NCBI GenBank assembly: GCA_023238725.1
Contig: CM041538.1
Span: 10,724,880 to 10,788,879 of the forward strand
Reading direction: 5' to 3'
Source of the DNA: Scortum barcoo
Taxonomy: Eukaryota; Chordata; Actinopteri; Centrarchiformes; Terapontidae
DNA length: 64,000 nt
The notes below the pieces were generated by a model, which did no database searches, was not told the origin of the DNA, and was given only the letters and a program-made list of their open reading frames with translations. The number at the start of each line of letters is the position of its first letter. The first letter of the stretch is position 1. Of the stretch, positions 49,569 to 61,500 are shown piece after piece. A program made the translations under genes and the position numbers.

Positions 49569-52500
49569 CAACAGCAGGACTAACCGCCTACCTTGAAACC
49601 CCACATAAGACGTCCCACCCTCGATTCGAGGAAGTTTGGTGACAAAGTACACAAATGTATTTGTGTTGTCAGTAGTAGCCTCCTTGTTTATTTCGTTGAT
49701 GCATGAATACCTGAGAAGTCATTAATCATAAGTAAAAGTAAAAAGTTAACATATGTGAGCTTTTGGAATAATTTTAAATAAAGGTGCAAAAGTAATTATG
49801 TGACAATCTCACTTGGCTGAGGAAAGAATATTCCTCCTGTGGGAGTCTTCATCATAGTCTGTTTGGATAATGAGCACTTTGTCTGCAGATGTTGAACCAA
49901 GAAATTCCCTAATACAAGGACATAGGTGTGATTTACATTTGAACACACGGAGAGATCATTTGATAGTCATATGCATGTCCATATATCTACTCATGAATAA
50001 TGAATAATGAATAATGTATCTCCTTTATAATTGTACTGAGAAGAATCCTGATTAAATCAGTACAAGAATGTGGAAAAAGGCCATTCTTTAGTTAAGCTGA
50101 CATAAGCACCTTAGCAGATATGGCATGCTCTTTTTACTGCATTTACACACCTGATTTTCTTGAGGAAAGAGTACTCTGTAGCAAACTGTTGGAGGGACAG
50201 CAGCTTGATATCATCAGGTTTTACCACATTCTGCAGTTGTTGAGTATCTGCTGCAGTCAGTAGCCTGGAAAATGTTGTGACCTTCAAAAAAGCAAAATAA
50301 CTATGATTTAGATTATACTATGCAATCATTTCTCATTTACTAATACTCACAGAAAAGGCCAAACAAATATACTGATAGACTGCTGTGTAATATCAGCCTG
50401 TGATGTAGCATATGTAACAGGACTTAGGTCACTTGATTTGTATATGGCTGCAATTTGACATTGTTTATGCTGTAATCATTTCTTTAATTATTTAATTTAT
50501 TTCTTAATTAATTAATAGTCCTTTGTGTACTAATAAACAGCTAAATTTCAACAGCATTTAAAATATAATTAAGAACTAAATACTGTAAAATCTGAAATAA
50601 CATATATCCACTTCTCATTAAAATGTTTAAAGATGGTTGATTATGATGGTTTGATTTTGCATACAACAAAAATATGTCTTGTGCCTCATTAAGTTTTTAT
50701 CTCTTTGTGGTTGATGTCTCTGTGATGTCTTTGATGACTGCAAACCGATGAGTCTTAATAAAACACCTTAATCAGTTAAGGGACACCAAAATCTTATATA
50801 TGCCAATGATGATTATTTGACATTTATTCCTGTTAAATTGAGAATGAAAATTATATAAATTGACACAGATTTCCAGTAGCTGTTTTTAAACAATGTTGGG
50901 GGTAGAGATTTAATTAAGATTTGATAGCACTGTAAAAAACTTACCTCAGTGAAGAAGAACTGGGACTGTTCCGACTGCTGTGTGTGATAGACAATGTAGT
51001 CTCCCAACGAACTGTGCATCTCTTCTTTAACATACTCTTTCATTAAATGTTCTCTTTCCTCATCAGGCAGTCTGGATTTGTCCAGACGAACAACTGAGTC
51101 TGGAGTGGCACAGTTGAGCAGTATGGCTTTGGCTCTGTCCAGAATAGTCTGAGCATCTGTTTCAGCAGTTTGATTCTCTGTTACTTGCAGGACCACAGAG
51201 GAGCATGTGTCCAAGTGGTAGCCAATGAATACATCACTTGGAGCATATTGCTTTTTAGTGGACTCCTGACTACCTAAGGACACAAAAGCATCAACCCATC
51301 TCCGTAGCTGTCTTGCAGTTTCCTTATGCTCACTTCTGAGAACAGTGTTGATGTCAAGGTAGTGTTTCTCCAACCTGTTAATCAGTGGGATTGGAAATTG
51401 CTTGTAGACCACCTCTTTCTCTTCAACGACAATCAGCCGGAAGGTTTCGTGAACTCTGCATTTCACACGATGTGTTCCTAATCCAAGATCAACATACTTT
51501 TGACCTCCTAGGGTCACATAGTATTGGTTGAGAGCATCATACAGACTTTCGTACAGATTCTGAAGGTTCAGAAGAACGACTGTCTGTCCTGTCTCCATGC
51601 AAACCTTGACACGATTGATGTTCCTACAAATCTGCGTGTACTCCTGATCCTTTGGGAAACTAGACCCAAAGATGATTTCTGGATGTTTTTCTTTATTAAA
51701 GAATGTCTCCTGGAGGATCTGAAGAGCTGCATAGTTTTTGGTGAGGATTAGAAGGTAACGACTTCTGTCCACACTTCTGTCCACTTGGCAAGCTGAAGAG
51801 ATGCTCTGTTTGACCAAATCAATGGTGGTGATGCTGGCATTTACAAAGTCGGCTCTGAGTTCTTCACTGAATATACCCAAAACATCCACGCCATCTTTTC
51901 CGCTGAAGTTTCTTAAGACTGCTCCAGTGATTTCATCTGCTGTGGGACTCTCCTTACTGATTTTAGTAGTTGAAAATATCATCTTTATCAGACTGTAGAA
52001 ATCCCGCAAACCAAAAAAGCCCCCGCCTTCCTTGCATACTGTCACATATGCTTTTGCAAAAGGCTCAAAGAGGTGTTTTATCTTTTCAAGAACCTTTTTT
52101 TCAGATGAGCATATCCCTTTAGCACTTTTGATGAGCTCTCCCCGGTTTGGGTCTCCACGGGACACAAATATTCCACGATTCATCTTGGCAGGGTCCAGTG
52201 CCCAGTTGGAAATTCCAATGAACCCAACCCTTTTATGAGGTTGTGGCTCATCATCGACACAGCCCTCTTCCAGTAAGGGATGCAATGCTTTCAGTGGCAT
52301 TTTAGGGGAATCTTCAGCCAATCCGATCTCATCAAGAACAACTACAGAGATATATTCATCCAAGTTTTTGCTTTCCTGAAAGCGGGCACACTGTTTGAAT
52401 GTGTTGATGATTCCTTCAGGAGTTGAATGAGGGCTGCACTGGAAAGACACAAGATGTATCTGCTTGAGCCTCTTATAGAGTTCAGAATGTGAGGTTGGGC

Positions 52501-55500
52501 CCTGCATTGCATCTGCAACTAGGGTTTTGGACAATGATTTGGAGCTCCCGGGTTTCCCAACAATAAACAAGGGAATTCTTAACTCAACACAGATCACCAT
52601 CATGAAGAAATTTTCTTTCAAAGCCTCATTTCTAGCTATTGTCTGACCCATGGGTACACCACTGAGGAGGAGATCTTGCATGAGCTGGATTTCTTGCCGT
52701 ATCTTCTGTGTGTTGTATTCATGAGGAAGCAACTTTCTGAGAGTTTTCTGATATTCCCCTTTATCCTCTAAGCAGGACTGATAGCACACCCCAGTGGCCA
52801 TCAAGAGTGACCAGATTACTCTATCATTAGCAGGTAAGGACAGGTTTTTGTCGCTTTTCCTCTGAGATTGCTCTCTAAGGAATGCCTCCAGTTCTGCAAC
52901 AAACATGGAATGATTTTTGTGGAACCACACAAACACATGCATGCAACGTTCAACGTCCCTCAAACTGACAAAGCTGCATTCATCTGTCCTCTTCCTCATG
53001 AACTTTTGTGATGCTGACAACACCTGAGTAATAGTTGGAATATCATGCTCCTCAATCAAGTTGGCCTTAGCCTGTCTTTGTACTATTTGTTTGATGTACA
53101 TTTGCTCTGTTGAGTCATTGAGCTGCCCAAAGTCCCAAACAAGAGGAATCATGCTGGGAGGTAACACATGAACACGATACACGAGCTGACGGAGAGGAAT
53201 GGAGCCAAGTCTGTCATCAGTCTCCTCTGCCCTGACACGATAACCCAATCCAGATGCCTCCAGCCTTTCAATCATCTTGTCTGTGTGCTTCCTGTAGGGG
53301 TTGCATGCAGCAACAATTTGAAGTCCTGTTTGAGAGCAGAGTTGTTGTCCCTGCACAGATTTATCACAAATAATCTCCTTGATGCTGCTGATAGCATCTG
53401 TGGTGTTTGCCTCATCAAAGAAAAGAACTGAATCAAGTTCATGGTTCTCTTTATTTGTCCTTGCAAGATTTTCTGCTTCCTTCACTTTCTCATGTATCAT
53501 TTCTGATGTAGTGCCTCCATGGACCTTAACCAGTGTCATGTTTTCTGTCTGTGCCCCACATCTTCTTAATTCACACATGAACTTAATGAGCCTTGTCTTA
53601 CCACATCCTGTCTCACCCATTATGATGACTGGGATGCCACATCGAAATCTCATATGGATTGCCATCATTTTCAGAATATTGTCAGTGGTCAGCTCATATG
53701 TTTCATCAGGATCTGTTGGCCACTTAACGCCAAGCACACTGCACAGATGCTCTATCTTGTCAGCTCGAGGAAGCTGATCAAAATCTCTATTAAAAGGAAC
53801 TCGCTGAAGTTTTAAGCCAGTGTACAGCTCTTGAGTCATGATGTTTCTCTTTATCACTTCTTTTGTCACGGGATTTATGGCATCAACCTCGTTTTGGTCA
53901 TTGAGCTCCAGGTGAAATCCAATGAAAGTCATTGACATGTGGTCATCATTAAAAAAGATGTATGGATGTGGCTCAGATTCCCACCTTTTTCTGATGAGGA
54001 ATGGAGCTAAGTCTCTTTCATTAAGCCCACCAATATCAATGTGTTGCTTCCCTGGGCTCTGGTCAGTAATGCATAGTGAAGGGGTTGCAAAGTCTTTGGA
54101 CATTAAGATCATGAACTCAACCACAAAGGTTTTAAACCCACGAAGAGTATCTCCAACAAACTCACATTTGCAGAAGACTGAATTCTCACAGTCTTGCAAC
54201 TGAAGATTAAGAAACCACGCAAAGTTACGTAGCTCTGCCCATGATGGATCAATAATGCCACAGTAAACCAAAAGTAACTGAAGACACTTTGCATGAGTCC
54301 CTTCAACGCCCTGGTAAGTGAAGTTGTCAAGACTGTTACTGTTATAAAAACGTGTGAGGTACTGGTAGGGTCTTTGATAAGCTTCACTCCTGAAACATTC
54401 ATCATCCATGAGGGGGTCATCACTCTCTGTGTCAGTGCTTTCCTCTCTCCTCATTTCCAAAGCCAAAACCTCCTTTGGTGGATGACAAAACACCTTAGGG
54501 AAAATGTCTGAGAATGCAAAGTTTTCCTTTTGTCCCTAAAAACATACAATAAATATATTCAGCTTTATAATCAATAAAACAAGTCTACCTTCAAAGATCT
54601 GCAATAATATTACATATTACAACAATAATATCAATAATGAAAGGAAACTACTAGAATGGTGTGGTATGAGTTCATAAGATGAACAATGCGCAGGGGTAAT
54701 TCTCAGCTTACAGATCTGGGAGCAAATCTGGCCTGATGATTAGTGGATTCCAGCAACTCGATGATGTACAAGTGTTTGTGGCTGCAGTGCCACATCTTTC
54801 CATCTGAATCCATCACGTACCGCAAAAAGAGAAGCTTGAAGAGGAATTCATTCAAGCCTTTTTGCACCTGGGTAGTATAATTTGCATTATCAGAAAAAAA
54901 AATGTTGATGATGTTCTGCTGATGTATTTGGATAGACCAAATTATAGCAATCTTAAGGATTGACTGATATCCACATTGTTATTCAGAGACTTTCATTATC
55001 ATGGTTGCATAAACATTGCTTACCGAGGATGTGACATCAAAGTGAAACACCTTGAGATCTTTTCCTTTTGGTGTGTCATATAGAGACTGGAGAACCTTGT
55101 GGTCATCAACCTCATAGTCAGTTAGTCGGATGCACTTCTTAAATGCAGTACCTTCTTCAACACTTCCCTCTAGCTTTTCATACAATCTCTGGACATACAG
55201 TGACTTGCCTAAAATGATGGAAAAACCATACATCATATGGCCGTATTAAATCATTGCATTACAAATGATTATATATGACTGAAAATGCTGTGGGGATGTA
55301 TGTTGGGATGCAAGAATTTTCTATAATAATGCTGCATAACTGATTTCAGTCAAAAGACCCTATAGACTCACTCAATTTCAGAAGGCTATTCTATTAAGCA
55401 CATTGCATTGAACAGCGCATGGATGTAAAGATTTTAATGTTACTTGAAGGAAAATAAGCAGGTAATCCCTCTCAGGGTTAGATTCTCAATACATAATAGC

Positions 55501-58500
55501 CATAGAAATTGCTATTATTTCTTTATTTGGTTCTGCATAATCCCCTTCCAGTACAATGGGCCAAAAAGTGATATGAGAAGAAAAACTACTGTATATATAG
55601 GACTCACCCACTCCTGCACGTTGAGATGCAACAATGCCAACAGAATGGCCACGTTTGAACAAAGCATCTTTGTGATCTGAAGGGAGAGTGTAATGCCTAG
55701 ATAAGTACTTCTGGATCTTTTCCAGTGGTTCTTGTGGGACAAAGTCTCTTTTGAAGTGACTGAAAGCTGTAGGAATGTAAGTGTGCTCCCTGTCAGAACT
55801 GCAAAAGATCACAAGCCTGTACTTATGGGCACACAGGGAATGCAGTTTCTGAAAACACTTCTCCATTGCACAGCTGACGTCATAGGTTAGTTGGTCTGCC
55901 CAAAGCATTGTGTAAACCCTCTGTCCAATGTCACCTGGTGTGAGACACCTCCTCAGGAAAAGTTCTACTTGCTCACAAGATGTTGCAGGGCTGCACAAGA
56001 GAACCTCATCATAACTCGGCAGTGGGTCATAGTCACTGGTCATGTACAAGCAGATACTTGACGTCAGGACCTCATCGTATGGGCAGATTATGAGATTAGG
56101 TTGCTTGCAGAAGAGGCCTTTTGGGAGTTCTCTTCTGAGTGAATTGTCTTTTGTCTCTGATAGCATGGGTTCCCATTCATTTTGGTTTTCTGTGACAGTC
56201 ATCATTTTTAACAGACCCCCTAAACTCCTTATGTCCAAAAGGTCATGGAAAAATATTCCCTCATTCTTCATGTAGGCATTCCACAAGTCCACCAGTTCTT
56301 TCAAACAAACAGCCTGGTCTGTCAGATCATTGGCTCTAAAATTACTCACGCTGGCTGAAGACATATTGCTGTCATTCTGACGAAAAAAATGACTTTGAAA
56401 ATGAATGTCTTCATTAACTATTTTTCCTGGCTCAAATTGGTTTTGAAACCTTCTCCATGTGCTCCAGACATCTGATGTTGTGCAGTATGGTTTGATGAAA
56501 GACAGCATCATCAAAGCTTTGTCTTCTAGTTCTACATTTACATTTGTTGGTGTCACTACACTGCACAGGTAGAATATTTGTTCTGCTGTGAAGTAGTTTA
56601 AGTAGTAGTGATCAGATCTCTGTCTGTCCATGAAGTTTTTCCACTCATCAAGAAACAGCTCCATCTTTTGGGACAGTGCTGTAAGTTGTTCAACAAGATT
56701 TCCACATACATGCAAGGTCTTGCAAAAGTTGATTTCCATAATGATGCATGGGTCACTCTGAGTTTTGCAAAAAATCTTAGTTTCCCAACACCTGAAGAGA
56801 GGGTTCCCTGCAGCATAAAGGTCTACAAATGCCTTAGCAAGCCTTTGGACATTGTCAAACACCTGAATTTGAAAAAGATAAATAGAGATTACAGGCAACG
56901 TAAAAAAAAAAAAAAAAAAATTAAAAACATATAAAAACACATTCCACTAATTTACAGGACATCATTTAAATCTCTTATGACAGAAATATATAATTTAATA
57001 TACAACACCTCAGCAAAGCGATCCACTTCACTCTTTTTTTGTTCCCCTCTTCCAGACATGAGCATAAGCTTGTTTTGTAACTCTTTTAGGTCCTCATAAG
57101 TGCATGTCATGTTTTTCTCATGTCCATCCTGAATTTGCAGCATCAGGGAAGTCTCTAAAGTGAGCTATGAAGGGAAACATCAATATGACAGGGACTAGTT
57201 AGTGTTAGTGACAAGACAAGAAAAGCCACTTTCATTTAGTTAATTTATACATGCATTAGTACTGTTTAAAATCTACTTAAACAAATAATTATGCAAACAG
57301 TAAGTGTTCATCGCATATAAAAATGTTTATTTCTTAGAAGTTGTGTATTGAAGACTGCATGATACAGCTACCAGAATTAACAAAAAAAATCATGATAAAA
57401 TGTAACAATAACTAACTAACTAATAACACTGACTTTGTAGCAACAAGGCAACACTATACAGTTGCTAGTATATATTCAGTTCCTAAAATTAAAAAAAGGT
57501 TTAGGTGTTTAGCAAGGATTTTTCATTTTGACAGACTTTCATGTTTTGTTTTGGTTAATTAGTGCTTTAATTCTTTCTAATTTAAGCATTACTTTCATGT
57601 AGTCAATTTAGCATACCTTTTTCTCTTTTTGAGCCTTGATTGTATATATCCCTTTCTCGTTAATGGATGTAGCCAGGGACAGGGAGGAAAATTCAACAGA
57701 TCCATGGCTTTCCCTGACAGTCTTTAACCATTCCAGATTACGCGCTGTGTCCCTCTGAAGTCAGACACCAAACAAAAGAAAATATTAATTTAATTCTAGC
57801 TGTAAGAATGGTAAATATTACCGCTTTTGTTGCTTTCTACAGATGGTCAGCAGAATAAATGAACAGCCATTTGTTTATTCAATGAAATAGGACAAAATAG
57901 GAAATGTGTGCATTGTTAACTGTGTAGATACACATAGCAATTTAGTTACAGTATGGTGGTGGGAGGATGAAGGGTGGAATCTCACCAGCTTCTTTGGGAT
58001 ATTTTTGTCATTTTCAAGTGCCTTCCACAATTTTGACAATGACTCATTGAAGGCCTCAAAATCAGAATCCTGCTTCAGTCCATACAACATTGATGAATAA
58101 CCAAGGACAGCATCATGAAAACAGGCTACTCGATCCACATCCAGGTCATTTTCTCCAGCAGAAATGGATGCCAAGTCAACAAAAACTTTCAGCTCACTGA
58201 TATCTGCAATGATATTTTTTTTTAAGGATACAAATTGTTAAATTTAGCACTTAGTAACAAAAATGGTATCTACTGTACCTTTGAGTTCTTCTTTAACCCA
58301 CAGGACAAATGCTCGGCTACATTTAAGTTCCTGAAGACATCCCCAGCGATCGTTCGTAATGTCATTCAGAATCTTTTGGGCCTGTGTGAAAGTACTACCT
58401 ATGTAATTCAGGGTGTTCTTCTTGAAGTCACCTTGACTCTAAAAACAAAATTACAGTGTGAAATTGGCAAGTGATTCATAATTCCAGTTAGATGGCAGTG

Positions 58501-61500
58501 TAAAAGCCCATTAGACCTAAAGGTTGATGACTACGGGAAGTTAATTTTTGTTAAACTCAGCCTTCAACAATAAACGTGCACAGAGAAATGTGTAGTAATA
58601 TGTCCATAATATAATCTAGAAAATACATTTTCCACAGCTGAATACAAAGACGTATTCTTCTACATCCACCAAAACATGTCAGTAAGTCTGCTGTTCGTGT
58701 CTTACAAGTAAAGACCAATGTTTCTTTAAAAGAGCTCTCTAAAGGATCTTGTTAAATATAATCTCTTCCTAACTTTAAATTGTTGGGAAACATACCATTT
58801 GCAGCAATTTTTCCAATATTTTCAAGTCTCCTTCAGGACATAAGGTGTTCTTGATATCCATGATGACTTTGGAAGACTCCATTGCAAGTTGAAGATTGTG
58901 GTACTGTTTAATCTGGTCAATCCTTTGTATGATCCATTTTCGGTTATCAGATAGATTTGTTCTGCACATGATGTTTAAATCTTTGTCCAAGTCTTCATAA
59001 TTTTCCTTATAGTCCTTAAAGGTGCTGTCTATTTCCTCCAGTAATAGTTCCCCACTCTTTAGACCATCATAAAGCCCTTTGTACTTGCTGTAGCAGCTCT
59101 GGAATATTTTGCTGTAGACTAGTTCTAGAGTGTAGATTTCTTCATTTTCATCAAGATGTTCAGTGTCATCTGTATCAGGTTGGTCTTTTGACAGCTCTTC
59201 TACTTGGTTCGTCCAGCACATTTTGAAGATTGTGCTGTCTTTAACTGCATATAGTTCAGAAGCCATTTGACGGGTGATATCACAAAGATTGAAGTAAGTG
59301 ACCTTCCCAGTTGTGGGGGAGGTCTGTCCATCAAGAGTGTGAACCTCCATGAATTCATTCAAATTCATCATCTCAATGTTCGGATGAAGTTTTTTGTCCA
59401 ATCCCTTGAAGTCAACTGTGGATTAAAGAGATAATTTTGAATTTATGAAGCTATACAGTTCCTTCCATTGTCCTCTCAGTCCTACATTCAACATATCAGA
59501 ATCTAAGATCTGCAAAGAATCCCTTCACAGGTCTCTTTCACTGTATAAAAGTAGCAACTTTATACTTAATCTCTATCACATCAACTGAACTGCTCACATT
59601 GTTGCACAGAATTAGGGCCTTCAAAGGAAAAATAAACTTGGAACCTGGAACCTGTATCATTTTATTTCTTGGGATAAAAAAGTACTATTTGATTCAAACA
59701 TCTTACTACCAACTGAGATAAGTCTATGACTAGGTCAGTTTTTTCCATCACTATTGAGAGATTTTCTGCTCATATGAATGAGCAAGCACTGAAAAAACTG
59801 ACTGATGCATCACCTCATGTCACTTCACATTGCCTCACATATTCACACATAAATTTCCCACCTGCATGAAAGACAATAACCAGTCTGCTGTATGTATGTA
59901 TGTTTTGTATGTAATGTATGTAAAAAATGCCAAGACAAAACAACCACACCAACTATTTTTATGTCTAACAGTGCTTATGATGTCGGACACACCAGCTTAA
60001 CAACACCCAATCTATCAGTTCATCCTGGTGCAAAGAAAATACATCCTGTGTTTAAAAAAAACAATTCACTACGGACAGTCAGACCAGGAAAAAAACACCC
60101 CCTTTGATGATCTTTTGACTGGACACGCTGGACCAGCCTACTTCCTCTGGAGAGGATGTTACAGGATCCATGGGTCAGTTTTCACTGCCATGCAAGTTAG
60201 TCTCTTTCCCCACTCTATGAGAATTACAGAGGATGCTACCTATCACTATGCAGCTGGTGAGCCCCAGGTCAGCAGCTTGTGCTGTTTGTTCTTGTTTTGC
60301 CTGGTTAAGCTATTGGTGCCCGCAGAGATTCTTCTTTCATTCTTGATACACCAACAGGTGAGCCATTGCTGTGATATCAACATGCAACTGGCCTTGGTCC
60401 TGATTAGCACCTTTCCTTCAAGAAACAGCTATAATGTTTATACAAAATCAGATTGAGTGATTCTAACAATCCACTTTTGATGCCTTTACATTTCAGTCTA
60501 TACAAATGAAAAAAAGTCCTACTAGAAATAACAATGTGACATATGTTAATAAGCTACAGCATAGTATTGCATCTTTCTCCTAAGACTAGGTCTCTAAAGA
60601 AGATTTGAACATTTACCATAATTTCTGTGTCAGTGCTGCCTACCTTTCACATGTTGTGGAAGCTCCTGGCAGATTTGTAGAAGAACCCTGACCCACTCCT
60701 GCTCATTATGGACAGTTTCTGCTTCTTCCCTTCTTAGTCTCAGTAATTTTGTCATGTTTCTGCCATCTTTACAACGGCCATCATCACATAGACCATCTAA
60801 AGGAACATAAACATTTATAATGAAGACAAATGCAAAAGTAAAATTACAACTGTGAAGCTCAAAGGTAATACCTTTTGGAATTGTAAGGTGTTCACATAAT
60901 GGTGCATATACATTATACATACATTAGTGAATACGAAAACAGTCATGCTTTAAAGCAGTAGTTGGGATTGTGCTCCCAAAACTTGTTCCACTACACTTTT
61001 TTGCAATTACTTGTGAAAAGGCAATGATTTTGGAAAAAAAATTAGTAAAATTAATTTTATCATCCAACAATTAAATGACGGCATCAAAGAAGTCCTGAGA
61101 GCAAATCACTCATAGGTGGTACTGCTAACAACAAACAGGTTGGAAACCGTTGCTTCTAGGGATCTCTTCAAATAGTTTGGACAGTTTTCGTTTCCCAGAT
61201 TTTAATGTTTTAACCACTGAGACTATTATTGGCCCTTCTGTGCATTGGGGGTGGTGAATGTTAATTTGTTTCTTACGCTGACAGCACTAAAAGATCGTGT
61301 TTGAAAAATGCATTACATTACATTTCAAAAGTAAAGACAAAACAATGTGCTTTACTCAGAGATCACTAAGACTATGCAAGAAAATACACGTTGTAATTTA
61401 GGTGAACTAGCCTTTTACATAATGGACATACTGTACTGACATTACCATGAGCACTTACATTCCAGTATTTCTACACTCCAACTGAAGAAGAATCAACTGA

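Larger units (their letters stand above)
44142..50281 (-). other. rnf213: rnf213 hinge exons between the AAA core and the RING
   Basis: Exons: 50151-50281, 49813-49908, 49592-49710, 49172-49285, 49044-49080, probably a 21-nt exon at 48776-48796, 48347-48497, 48109-48244, 47748-47933, 47366-47484, 47056-47216, 45869-46072, 45275-45453, 44142-44262. Family blocks: SYVGFQGPWRSVHIDDLRRS, IRSCVQGAVSMLRD, QEGGTFLHTLWRKVQ, MPFSWWIKDFLDGL, LFVEHMLLGV. All junctions agree in phase except around 48776-49080, where either a weak donor or an undetected exon is needed. Exon 48109-48244 uses a GTAGGT donor one codon before an in-frame stop. Confidence 0.85.

Noticed and set aside
50813..50944. Extension of the giant rnf213 exon past 50945 to its first stop
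   Set aside because: A consensus donor (GAG/GTAAG) ends the exon at 50945, and the sequence beyond it loses family similarity.
52032..53777. Plus-strand open frames of 68-132 codons opposite the giant AAA exon
   Set aside because: They are antisense shadows of strongly conserved coding sequence.
60028..60456. 142-codon plus-strand open frame inside an rnf213 intron
   Set aside because: No family resemblance, no conserved motif, and composition typical of chance; it lies in an intron of a well-supported minus-strand gene.
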